DNA of 6,910 nucleotides from Ruminococcus sp. CAG:254 (GTDB taxonomy: Bacteria > Bacillota > Clostridia > Oscillospirales > Ruminococcaceae): positions 16,611-23,520 of the forward strand of contig HF997926.1 of the NCBI GenBank assembly GCA_000433635.1, given 5' to 3'. Made by a program: the position numbers and the translations under genes. Every line of letters starts with the position of its first letter. The stretch's first letter is position 1. The notes below the pieces were generated by a model. That model was given only the letters and a program-made list of their open reading frames with translations, had not been told where the DNA came from and searched no databases. Shown one piece after another: positions 1 to 4,787 of this stretch.

Positions 1-655
1 AAGAGAAATCACCGTCTGCGTCAAAGAGGGCGGTGCTGACCCGAGCAGCAACGCAAAGCTGCGGGACTTGATTGCAAAAGCAAAGTCCAACAATGTACCA
101 AACGATAACATCGACCGTGTCATTAAGAAGGCTGCCGGCGGCGGCGATAAGAACAACTATGAATCCATCGTCTATGAAGGCTATGGTCCGAACGGCGTTG
201 CTGTCATCGTAGAATGCCTGACCGACAATAAAAACCGGACGGCTGGCGACATTCGCCACTACTTCGACAAATTCGGCGGTAACCTCGGTACAAGCGGCTG
301 TGTTTCGTTTCTGTTCACCGAAAAGGGCATGGTCGTTCTCGAAAACACCGGTCTGGATGAAGATACTGTTATGGAAGACTGCTTCGCATTCGATGCAGAC
401 GACCTCTCTGTGGAAGACGATGTGGTAGAAATCAGCTGTGACCCGTCTGTTCTGCCAGCCCTGCGGGACGGCATGACCGAAAAGGGTTATCATGTGCTCT
501 CTGCAGAAGTGGAACAGATTCCAGCAACCTACACCACCCTGACCGATGAAGACCAGATTAAAAAGATGAACCTGCTGCTCGAACACCTCGAAGAAAACGA
601 CGATGTTCAGAATGTTTACCACAACTGGAGCATGCCGGAAGACATCGACGAATAA
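1..655 (+). CDS. yebC: YebC/PmpR (TACO1) family protein, 5' end cut off by window edge
   Basis: The reading frame is open from base 2 to the stop at 653-655 and gives 217 residues. The first visible residues (REITVCVKEGG) and the following NVPNDNID segment are hallmarks of the YebC family. The usual family length is about 240-250 residues, so roughly 29 N-terminal residues, including the family's typical MSGHSKW-like start, lie outside the window. A TTG at 68 opens a shorter version, but family similarity upstream of it shows it is internal. Family knowledge: YebC proteins are cytoplasmic, were long annotated as transcriptional regulators, and the mitochondrial homologue TACO1 and bacterial members have been linked to translation of difficult sequences. 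The acidic C-terminal end (LLEHLEENDDVQNVYHN) is typical. A strong hairpin follows the stop, so the transcript probably ends or is attenuated there, before the helicase gene. Identity is secure; the exact molecular role is not decided by the sequence. Confidence 0.95.
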   Translation, partial: REITVCVKEGGADPSSNAKLRDLIAKAKSNNVPNDNIDRVIKKAAGGGDKNNYESIVYEGYGPNGVAVIVECLTDNKNRTAGDIRHYFDKFGGNLGTSGCVSFLFTEKGMVVLENTGLDEDTVMEDCFAFDADDLSVEDDVVEISCDPSVLPALRDGMTEKGYHVLSAEVEQIPATYTTLTDEDQIKKMNLLLEHLEENDDVQNVYHNWSMPEDIDE

Positions 656-685
656 TCCGTATTCACCATCCCAAACCCCTTGTTC

Positions 686-730
686 AGAATGGAAGCGTAT
701 TCGCACGTTCTACGAATACGCTTCCATTTT
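686..730 (+). terminator. Long perfect hairpin after yebC; terminator or attenuator ahead of the helicase
   Basis: Bases 689-703 (ATGGAAGCGTATTCG) pair perfectly with 713-727, leaving a 9-nt loop, and A-U pairs can extend the stem outward. The 3' arm runs into TTTT (727-730), then A. The T-run is short for an intrinsic terminator, but the stem is very stable. It lies 31 nt after the yebC stop and ends only 10 nt before the helicase Shine-Dalgarno sequence. I see no convincing promoter between the hairpin and the helicase, so partial read-through (attenuation) is a reasonable inference. Confidence 0.75.
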
Positions 731-739
731 ATGCAAAAG

Positions 740-747
740 AAAGGAAG
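740..747 (+). promoter_or_regulatory. Ribosome binding site that fixes the helicase start at 752
   Basis: AAAGGAAG lies just upstream of the ATG at 752. In-frame ATGs also exist at 680 and 731. The one at 680 would force translation through the perfect hairpin at 689-727, and the one at 731 has no Shine-Dalgarno sequence because the hairpin sits directly before it. The 752 start places the Q-motif helicase fold right at the N-terminus, as in relatives. Confidence 0.85.
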
Positions 748-751
748 CAAC

Positions 752-2464
752 ATGCAATTTCAAAATACAACGCTCTCCGCAGAAATGTTACAGGCGATTG
801 CCACCCAGAATTTTACCGAAATGACCGAAATTCAGGCGAAAACCATTCCCCTGCTGCTCGAAGGCAAAGACGTCATCGGAAAATCCAACACGGGTACGGG
901 CAAAACTGCCGCATTCAGCATTCCCATTATTGAACAAATTCCAAAGGATGCAGAACCCTTTGTTTACGCTCTGATTCTCTGCCCGACCAGAGAACTTGCC
1001 ATGCAGGCTTGCGAGGAAATCGGCAAGTTTGCAAAATTCAAACGGTGGGTAAAACCCGTTGCCGTGTATGGCGGTGCCAGCATGGAACGGCAGATTCACG
1101 CTCTGAAAAACGGTGCAAACATTGTTGTTGGCACACCGGGCAGAGTTTTAGACCATCTCCGCCGCCGTACCCTCAAACTCGAACATCTGCGAACGATTGT
1201 ATTAGATGAAGCAGACGAAATGCTGAACATGGGATTTCGGGAAGATATCGAATCCGTTCTGGCTCAGACACCGGAAGACCGCCAGACGGTTTTGTTCTCT
1301 GCAACCATGCCGCCGGCAATTCTTGCCATCACCAAGCAGTATCAGAAAGACCCTCAGATGGTACAGATTCAAAGCCCACACCGTACAGTTGATGCCATTG
1401 CACAATATGCCATCAATGTTCCAATGGGCAGAAAGACCGATGCTCTGCACCTGCTGCTCGCATCGAAAAAGCCGGTTTCCTCTATGGTATTCTGCAACAC
1501 CAAGAAAATGGTGGATGAACTGACCGAAGCCCTGCAAAATCGTGGCTTTGCAGCCGTTGGTCTGCATGGGGATATGAAGCAGATGCAGCGGACACAGGTC
1601 ATGAACAGCTTCAAAAACGGCAGATGCAACATCCTGATTGCAACGGACGTTGCTGCAAGAGGCATTGATGTCAAGGGCGTTGATGCCGTATTCAACTATG
1701 ATTTGCCGCAAGACCATGAATATTATATTCACCGTATCGGCAGAACCGGACGTGCCGGAAAAGAAGGCACTGCCTATAACATCATCAGTGGCAGAAAACA
1801 GGAACAGGAACTGCGTGCTATTTCCCAGTACACCAGAGCCAACATCGAAGAACTGAACCTGCCGACTTCCGCAGAGATGAAGCAGGAAGCATTAGACCAG
1901 TTACAGCAGCGGTTACAGGAACAGTGCAGCAGTGCTGCTCCATCGGAAGAAGCCGTTCAGCTGGCAGAACAGCTGATTGCTGCCGGAACACCAGCGGAAA
2001 CTCTGCTGGCACTGCTGTTGCAGGAAGAAATTACAGCTGCAACCAAAAATCTGCCGGCATTCGATATTCCGAAGCCGATTCGCAAGGGCAAGCGGAGCGG
2101 TGCAGCAACTGTTAAGCTGCACATCAATGTTGGACGCAAGGAACGCATGGCTCCAAACTTTATCTTGGGGGCACTGGTGGAAGCAACGGAACTTTCCGGC
2201 TCGGAATTCGGAAAGATTGACATCTACGACAAATTTACCACCGTTGAAGTACCAGCTGCGGAAGCATCTAACATTGTTGCCTCGATGCAGTCCACGAAAA
2301 TCAATGGGCATGCTGTAAAGGTGAAACTCTTTGAAGAACGCAGCAACTACCGTTCCGGCGGCGGACACTCCGGAAATGGTCGCTCTGACCGCTTCCGCCG
2401 TGACCACGCTTACAGCAGCAAAAACAATTCCGGCAGCTATAACCGCAAAAAACGGCGTGGTTAA
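752..2464 (+). CDS. deaD: DEAD-box ATP-dependent RNA helicase with DbpA-type RNA-binding domain
   Basis: This 570-residue protein shows the complete DEAD-box motif series: Q motif with TEIQ at 25-28, motif I SNTGTGKT at 45-52, PTRELA 78-83, GG 107-108, TPGR 128-131, DEAD 152-155, SAT 183-185, ATDVAARGID 297-306 and HRIGRTGR 327-334. A linker of about 370-450 contains a glutamine-rich helical stretch. Residues about 453-527 match the C-terminal RRM-like domain of DbpA/DeaD (KLHINVGRKERM... through AVKVKLF). The last 40 residues are rich in Gly, Ser, Arg and Lys, a typical nonspecific RNA-binding tail. Family members unwind short RNA duplexes using ATP and help ribosome assembly, RNA decay and cold adaptation. 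Motif I starts with S-N rather than the common A-Q; the catalytic GKT is intact. A long hairpin sits in or before its leader, and a small membrane protein gene follows. DeaD/CshA/DbpA orthology cannot be settled by eye, so the symbol is provisional. Confidence 0.95.
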   Translation: MQFQNTTLSAEMLQAIATQNFTEMTEIQAKTIPLLLEGKDVIGKSNTGTGKTAAFSIPIIEQIPKDAEPFVYALILCPTRELAMQACEEIGKFAKFKRWVKPVAVYGGASMERQIHALKNGANIVVGTPGRVLDHLRRRTLKLEHLRTIVLDEADEMLNMGFREDIESVLAQTPEDRQTVLFSATMPPAILAITKQYQKDPQMVQIQSPHRTVDAIAQYAINVPMGRKTDALHLLLASKKPVSSMVFCNTKKMVDELTEALQNRGFAAVGLHGDMKQMQRTQVMNSFKNGRCNILIATDVAARGIDVKGVDAVFNYDLPQDHEYYIHRIGRTGRAGKEGTAYNIISGRKQEQELRAISQYTRANIEELNLPTSAEMKQEALDQLQQRLQEQCSSAAPSEEAVQLAEQLIAAGTPAETLLALLLQEEITAATKNLPAFDIPKPIRKGKRSGAATVKLHINVGRKERMAPNFILGALVEATELSGSEFGKIDIYDKFTTVEVPAAEASNIVASMQSTKINGHAVKVKLFEERSNYRSGGGHSGNGRSDRFRRDHAYSSKNNSGSYNRKKRRG

Positions 2465-2494
2465 TCCCACGCCCCGCACAAACGGAGGAATTTT

Positions 2495-2605
2495 ATGAAA
2501 TCAGAAAAGAACCGTTCCAATCTGATGCGGGTGCTCCTGTTGATTCTGGCGGCTGTCATTACAGTCGGAGCCATCTGCCTGCCCTTTGTCGGAAGTTTTC
2601 TATAA
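2495..2605 (+). CDS. 36-residue single-span membrane protein, unrecognised
   Basis: ATG at 2495 reads 36 codons to TAA at 2603-2605. A strong Shine-Dalgarno sequence (GGAGG, 2484-2488) sits 6 nt before the start. The product begins with a charged segment (MKSEKNRSNLMR) followed by a hydrophobic helix of about 20 residues (13-32, VLLLILAAVITVGAICLPFV) and the short tail GSFL. The positive charges before the helix predict an N-inside, C-outside single-pass membrane protein. There is no lipobox or clear signal-peptidase site, so I favour an anchored helix. It starts 30 nt after the helicase stop and is followed 10 nt later by a terminator, so it is probably co-transcribed with the helicase and last in that unit. 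I do not recognise a family; its function is unknown. Confidence 0.75.
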   Translation: MKSEKNRSNLMRVLLLILAAVITVGAICLPFVGSFL

Positions 2606-2615
2606 ATAAAAAGAC

Positions 2616-2660
2616 AAGCACCGTTTCGCAAACCTAACATTTGGCGAAACGGTGCTTTCT
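2616..2660 (+). terminator. Rho-independent terminator of the helicase / small-protein unit
   Basis: AAGCACCGTTTCGC (2616-2629) pairs perfectly over 14 bp with 2644-2657, with a 14-nt loop, followed by TTTCT. An A-rich stretch precedes the 5' arm, so the hairpin could also stop minus-strand transcription that passes the tRNA-Lys terminator. Confidence 0.88.
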
Positions 2661-2687
2661 ACTTCCAATCAAATATCTGCATCAACG

Positions 2688-2723
2688 AAAAAAGCGAGGA
2701 AATCGAAATGATTCCCCCGCTTT
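2688..2723 (-). terminator. Rho-independent terminator of tRNA-Lys
   Basis: On the minus strand, 2723-2710 (AAAGCGGGGGAATC) pairs with 2704-2691 over 14 positions with two G-U pairs and a 5-nt loop, and ends in a run of six T (2693-2688). The hairpin begins 7 nt after the CCA end of the tRNA. On the plus strand it lacks a T-tract, so it works in one direction only. Confidence 0.88.
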
Positions 2724-2730
2724 CCTGTTG

Positions 2731-2806
2731 TGGTGAGATATGAGGGATTTGAACCCTCGACCCTACGCTTAAAAGGCGTATGCTCTGCCAACTGAGCTAA
2801 TATCTC
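2731..2806 (-). tRNA. tRNA-Lys (anticodon TTT)
   Basis: The 76-nt minus-strand sequence folds as a complete cloverleaf: acceptor GAGATAT/ATATCTC, D-arm GCTC-AGTTGGCA-GAGC, anticodon arm TACGC-CTTTTAA-GCGTA, T-arm GAGGG-TTCAAAT-CCCTC, discriminator A and an encoded CCA. The anticodon TTT (2773-2771) reads lysine codons AAA and AAG. It has its own promoter (2823-2851) and terminator (2688-2723), so it is a single-gene unit. Confidence 0.97.
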
Positions 2807-2822
2807 ATCAGTCAACTATTAC

Positions 2823-2851
2823 ATTATAGCACACCTTTTTGCATTTGTCAA
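2823..2851 (-). promoter_or_regulatory. Consensus sigma-A promoter of tRNA-Lys
   Basis: On the minus strand TTGACA (2851-2846), a 17-bp spacer and TATAAT (2828-2823) form a perfect consensus, with TGC just before the -10 box (extended -10). The -10 box ends 16 nt before the tRNA 5' end, so the leader is only about ten nucleotides. The whole element is identical to the tRNA-Arg promoter. Confidence 0.93.
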
Positions 2852-2852
2852 G
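2823..2852 (-). repeat. 30-bp perfect inverted repeat, left copy (tRNA-Lys promoter)
   Basis: The minus-strand sequence 2852-2823 is identical to plus-strand 3336-3365, covering the C before the -35 box, both boxes and the full 17-bp spacer. Identity stops on both sides. The copies point toward each other's outside and enclose the AbrB-like gene. Confidence 0.9.
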
Positions 2853-2854
2853 TG

Positions 2855-2882
2855 TTTTTTTCAATTTTTTTCAGATTTTTTT
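2855..2882 (-). promoter_or_regulatory. Triple phased A-tract (UP-element-like) upstream of tRNA-Lys promoter
   Basis: Read on the minus strand, three runs of seven A (2882-2876, 2871-2865, 2861-2855) start 11 and 10 bp apart, about one helical turn each, and the last ends 3 bp before the -35 box. AT-rich phased tracts here bind the RNA polymerase alpha C-terminal domain or bend DNA. The same spacing recurs at tRNA-Leu. Confidence 0.7.
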
Positions 2883-2954
2883 GCATGGCTTATCAGTTTT
2901 TCTTATGGTACTATATTTATTTCTTATTGAAACGAAAAAGCAACCAATTTACCG

Positions 2955-2983
2955 TTGACACTCGTACCCATTTTTTGTATAAT
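2955..2983 (+). promoter_or_regulatory. Consensus sigma-A promoter of the AbrB-like gene
   Basis: TTGACA (2955-2960), a 17-bp spacer and TATAAT (2978-2983) form a perfect consensus. Predicted transcription starts near 2990, giving a leader of about 25 nt that contains AAAGGAGG (3001-3008) 7 nt before the ATG. The stretch 2883-2954 between the divergent promoters is AT-rich and shows no further feature I can support. Confidence 0.9.
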
Positions 2984-3015
2984 GAATAATATCCGGTGAA
3001 AAAGGAGGTTATATC

Positions 3016-3261
3016 ATGAAAGATTCCGGTATTATGCGTCGGGTTGACAGCCTCGGTCGCTTCGTTCTGCCAAAGGAACTAAGACGGCAGCTTCAAATCG
3101 ACTGCAACGATTATTTGCAGATTTACACAGAGGGTACGAAAATCATCATCCAGAAGGCTCAGAGTTCTTGTGCCCTGTGCAATAAAACGGAAGATTTGAT
3201 CGATTTTAACGATAAAAAGGTCTGCCGTTCTTGTGTAAAACTGATCAAGGATTATCTCTAA
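3016..3261 (+). CDS. AbrB/SpoVT-type DNA-binding regulator with C-terminal Cys4 motif
   Basis: The 81-residue product opens with a SpoVT-AbrB swapped-hairpin domain (about 1-47): GIMRRVDSLGRFVLPKELRR is the classic DNA-binding signature, followed by the hydrophobic beta strand IIIQ. The C-terminal half carries two CxxC pairs, C52/C55 and C70/C73, 14 residues apart between pairs, a likely zinc-binding knuckle. B. subtilis AbrB is longer and lacks this arrangement, while short clostridial AbrB-like proteins commonly have it. Such proteins form dimers or tetramers and bind AT-rich curved DNA as global or local transition-state regulators. The gene has its own consensus promoter, strong Shine-Dalgarno sequence and terminator, so it is monocistronic between tRNA genes. 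Its targets are not shown; the phased A-tracts beside it are the type of curved DNA the family prefers, which is speculation. Confidence 0.92.
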   Translation: MKDSGIMRRVDSLGRFVLPKELRRQLQIDCNDYLQIYTEGTKIIIQKAQSSCALCNKTEDLIDFNDKKVCRSCVKLIKDYL

Positions 3262-3272
3262 GAACCAAATAG

Positions 3273-3305
3273 AAAAAGTTGCCTGCTGCACAAGGCAACT
3301 TTTTT
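3273..3305 (+). terminator. Rho-independent terminator of the AbrB-like gene
   Basis: AAAAAGTTGCCT (3273-3284) pairs perfectly with 3293-3304 around an 8-nt loop, and the 3' arm merges into six T (3300-3305). It begins 11 nt after the stop codon. Confidence 0.93.
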
Positions 3306-3309
3306 CGAT

Positions 3310-3332
3310 TTTTTCAAAATTTTTTTGAAAAA
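3310..3332. repeat. AT-rich palindrome upstream of tRNA-Arg promoter
   Basis: TTTTTCAAAA (3310-3319) and TTTTGAAAAA (3323-3332) are perfect inverted repeats 3 bp apart. They occupy the UP-element position 4 bp before the tRNA-Arg -35 box. They replace the triple A7 pattern seen at the other two tRNA promoters. Confidence 0.6.
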
Positions 3333-3335
3333 CCC

Positions 3336-3365
3336 CTTGACAAATGCAAAAAGGTGTGCTATAAT
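3336..3365 (+). repeat. 30-bp perfect inverted repeat, right copy (tRNA-Arg promoter)
   Basis: Identical over 30 bp to the minus-strand sequence 2852-2823; 483 bp holding the AbrB-like gene lie between the copies. Confidence 0.9.
3337..3365 (+). promoter_or_regulatory. Consensus sigma-A promoter of tRNA-Arg
   Basis: TTGACA (3337-3342), a 17-bp spacer and TATAAT (3360-3365), with TGC before the -10 box. The -10 box ends 21 nt before the tRNA 5' end. It is base-for-base identical with the tRNA-Lys promoter on the opposite strand. Confidence 0.93.
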
Positions 3366-3386
3366 AAATAATGTTGTAAGACAGAT

Positions 3387-3463
3387 GTGCCTATAGCTCA
3401 GCTGGATAGAGTGACTGGCTACGAACCAGTAGGTCGGGGGTTCGAATCCCTCTAGGCACGCCA
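3387..3463 (+). tRNA. tRNA-Arg (anticodon ACG)
   Basis: A 77-nt cloverleaf: acceptor GTGCCTA/TAGGCAC, D-arm GCTC-GAGT, anticodon arm ACTGG-CTACGAA-CCAGT, T-arm GGGGG-TTCGAAT-CCCTC, discriminator G and an encoded CCA. Anticodon ACG (3421-3423) is the form whose A34 is normally deaminated to inosine to read CGU, CGC and CGA. Own promoter and own terminator. Confidence 0.97.
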
Positions 3464-3471
3464 CAATCCGC

Positions 3472-3505
3472 AGAACCGCTTGATTTCCCAAGCGGTTCTT
3501 TTTTT
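3472..3505 (+). terminator. Rho-independent terminator of tRNA-Arg
   Basis: AGAACCGCTT (3472-3481) pairs perfectly with 3490-3499 around an 8-nt loop, followed by a run of seven T (3499-3505). It begins 8 nt after the CCA end. Confidence 0.93.
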
Positions 3506-3521
3506 CCGGATTTCCCCGCTC

Positions 3522-3549
3522 AAAAAAATTTGAAAAAAATCGAAAAAAA
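3522..3549 (+). promoter_or_regulatory. Triple phased A-tract (UP-element-like) upstream of tRNA-Leu promoter
   Basis: Three runs of seven A (3522-3528, 3533-3539, 3543-3549) start 11 and 10 bp apart, the last ending 3 bp (CAC) before the -35 box. Run length, spacing and the CAC junction are all identical to the tRNA-Lys copy. Confidence 0.7.
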
Positions 3550-3552
3550 CAC

Positions 3553-3581
3553 TTGACAAATCCGAGAAAGTATGCTATACT
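3553..3581 (+). promoter_or_regulatory. Sigma-A promoter of tRNA-Leu
   Basis: TTGACA (3553-3558), a 17-bp spacer and TATACT (3576-3581), with TGC before the -10 box. The spacer agrees with the Lys/Arg spacer at 12 of 17 positions. The -10 box ends 13 nt before the tRNA 5' end, so the leader is only a few nucleotides. Confidence 0.9.
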
Positions 3582-3594
3582 ATAAAAGTCGTAA

Positions 3595-3680
3595 GCCGAT
3601 GTGTCGGAATGGCAGACGAGGCAGACTCAAAATCTGTTGTAGGCAACTACGTGTGGGTTCAAGTCCCACCATCGGCACCA
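3595..3680 (+). tRNA. tRNA-Leu (anticodon CAA)
   Basis: An 86-nt class II tRNA: acceptor GCCGATG/CATCGGC, anticodon arm GCAGA-CTCAAAA-TCTGT, a long variable arm with stem GTAG/CTAC, T-arm GTGGG-TTCAAGT-CCCAC, discriminator A and an encoded CCA. The anticodon CAA (3628-3630) reads UUG. The long variable arm with anticodon CAA identifies leucine. Its terminator begins at the final A of CCA. Confidence 0.96.
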
Positions 3681-3715
3681 AAACGCTTTTGCAAATTGCA
3701 AAGGCGTTTTTTTTT
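3680..3715 (+). terminator. Rho-independent terminator abutting tRNA-Leu
   Basis: Bases 3680-3692 (AAAACGCTTTTGC) pair with 3698-3710 over 13 positions with one G-U pair and a 5-nt loop, and the 3' arm merges into nine T (3707-3715). The first stem base is the last A of the tRNA's CCA, so there is essentially no spacer between the mature RNA and the terminator. Confidence 0.93.
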
Positions 3716-3734
3716 ACCAATTTCATTGAAATGC

Positions 3735-3763
3735 GTGACAAGCATTCCGAAATGTGTTATAAT
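3735..3763 (+). promoter_or_regulatory. Extended -10 promoter of the dnaD-like/dnaI/pdxY operon
   Basis: GTGACA (3735-3740, one mismatch to consensus), a 17-bp spacer and TATAAT (3758-3763) preceded by TGT, an extended -10. It follows the tRNA-Leu terminator directly. The expected start near 3770 gives a leader of about 58 nt with a small hairpin and a Shine-Dalgarno sequence. Confidence 0.85.
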
Positions 3764-3776
3764 AGATTCCAAGCCC

Positions 3777-3795
3777 ATTCCGGACAATCCGGAAT
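3777..3795 (+). other. Small perfect hairpin in the dnaD-like leader
   Basis: ATTCCGG (3777-3783) pairs with CCGGAAT (3789-3795) around a 5-nt loop. It sits just after the predicted transcription start, 14 nt before the Shine-Dalgarno sequence. It could be a 5'-stabilising stem or an operator; nothing decides between these. Confidence 0.5.
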
Positions 3796-3809
3796 TTCTA
3801 TCTTTTCAG

Positions 3810-3816
3810 AAAGGAG
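3810..3816 (+). promoter_or_regulatory. Ribosome binding site deciding the TTG start of the DnaD-like gene
   Basis: AAAGGAG lies 11 nt before TTG at 3828. The open frame continues upstream through the tRNA-Leu gene, which cannot be coding, and no ATG or GTG with a Shine-Dalgarno sequence lies between. The TTG gives an N-terminus (MTLILQNPAWQSLFSVP) of the usual form for DnaD-like proteins. CTG at 3834 is a less likely alternative. Confidence 0.75.
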
Positions 3817-3827
3817 CGACCCCACCC

Positions 3828-4787
3828 TTGACACTGATCCTCCAAAATCCAGCATGGCAGTCCCTGTTCAGCGTGCCGACTGCGGTTGTAGACCAATATC
3901 TCAAACTTGCAACCCCCTCTCAGCTAAAAGTCCTACTCTACCTGCTGCGGCATCAGCCGGAAACGATTGACACCGTACAGGTTGGAAAGCAAATCGGATG
4001 CCTGCCGGAACAAGTCGAAGAAGCTCTCTTATTCTGGGAACAAACCGACCTCTTCACACCACCAGAACCACCTGCTCCAGAAAAGCCGCAGGAAGTTGCG
4101 GCTCTCATTCGCACCAGTTCGGAATTGTCCATCCTGCCAACTGTCATTGCAGATGCTGTTCAGAGTTCCGAAAGCTTACAGACGCTGTTCCGCATGGTGC
4201 AGCAATTATATGGCAGACCGCTGAATTTCATGGAAGAACAGTCCCTCGTCTGGCTGCACGATTACTTGAACTTTTCCAGCGACATCATTCTCATGGTGGT
4301 TTCCTACTGCCATTCCATTCAAAAATGCAATGTGCGTTACATCGAACAAATTCTAATTCGCTGGTGGAATCAGGGCATTACTACCCTACAACAGGCTCAA
4401 GAAGAAATCAAAGACATGGAACAACGGCACAGCTATTTAGCACAAATCATGCGGCTGCTCGAAATGCGACGAAATCCAACGCCAAAACAGATGGAATTCA
4501 TTGATGACTGGAAACAAAAAGCCATTCCGATGGATTTAATTCGATACGCCTACGAAAAAACCGTTGAAAAAACAGACCGGCTCTCATTTCCCTATATGCA
4601 GAGCATTCTAAACGACTGGATGAAAGCCGGCTATAAAACTCGTGCCGAGGTCGATTTAAACGACAAACCGCCGGAATCTCCTCGCATCCGGAAGAAGAAA
4701 CAGCCGGAAATTCCCGTCAGTGAAAATGCAGAGGCATACGCTTCTTTGATTTATAATCTAGATGAACCAATCGGAGGCAACGTATGA
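3828..4787 (+). CDS. DnaD-domain primosome protein (DnaB/DnaD-like), TTG start
   Basis: The product has 319 residues. The N-terminal part (about 1-75, including SQLKVLLYLLRH) looks like the winged-helix domain of DnaD/DnaB proteins. A proline-rich linker (78-88) follows. Two DnaD/DnaB C-terminal domains come next (about 115-190 and 205-275), each ending in the YxxxIxxxW signature: Y171/I175/W179 and Y256/I260/W264. The C-terminus has a basic patch (RIRKKK). In B. subtilis, DnaD and DnaB remodel origin DNA and recruit the helicase-loader complex during initiation and restart. The two DnaD domains resemble B. subtilis DnaB more than DnaD. The stop overlaps the start of the DnaI-type loader by 4 nt (ATGA), implying translational coupling and a shared task, like the B. 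subtilis dnaB-dnaI pair. The TTG start and 11-nt Shine-Dalgarno spacing suggest modest translation. DnaB or DnaD orthology is not settled here, so no symbol is given. Confidence 0.9.
   Translation: MTLILQNPAWQSLFSVPTAVVDQYLKLATPSQLKVLLYLLRHQPETIDTVQVGKQIGCLPEQVEEALLFWEQTDLFTPPEPPAPEKPQEVAALIRTSSELSILPTVIADAVQSSESLQTLFRMVQQLYGRPLNFMEEQSLVWLHDYLNFSSDIILMVVSYCHSIQKCNVRYIEQILIRWWNQGITTLQQAQEEIKDMEQRHSYLAQIMRLLEMRRNPTPKQMEFIDDWKQKAIPMDLIRYAYEKTVEKTDRLSFPYMQSILNDWMKAGYKTRAEVDLNDKPPESPRIRKKKQPEIPVSENAEAYASLIYNLDEPIGGNV

Noticed and set aside
680..751. Earlier helicase starts at 680 or 731
   Set aside because: Both precede the Shine-Dalgarno sequence at 740-747; the one at 680 would put the perfect hairpin inside the coding region.
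1202..1732. Minus-strand frame of 176 codons inside the helicase gene
   Set aside because: Antisense shadow of an intact helicase with all motifs; no domain or ribosome binding site recognised.
1913..2479. Minus-strand frame of 188 codons over the helicase C-terminus
   Set aside because: Antisense shadow of the low-complexity and RRM region; repetitive hydrophobic translation with no family resemblance.
3258..3491. Minus-strand frame of 77 codons across tRNA-Arg
   Set aside because: It contains the familiar artefact peptide from antisense tRNA translation (GFEPPTYW...) and covers two terminators; no Shine-Dalgarno sequence.
3522..3549. Regular A-runs as a possible CRISPR or tandem repeat array
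   Set aside because: Units are only 10-11 bp with no spacers and sit at the UP-element position of a promoter.
3609..3827. N-terminal extension of the DnaD-like protein starting inside tRNA-Leu
   Set aside because: The extension translates the tRNA body, its terminator and the operon promoter; the Shine-Dalgarno sequence at 3810 and homology place the start at 3828.
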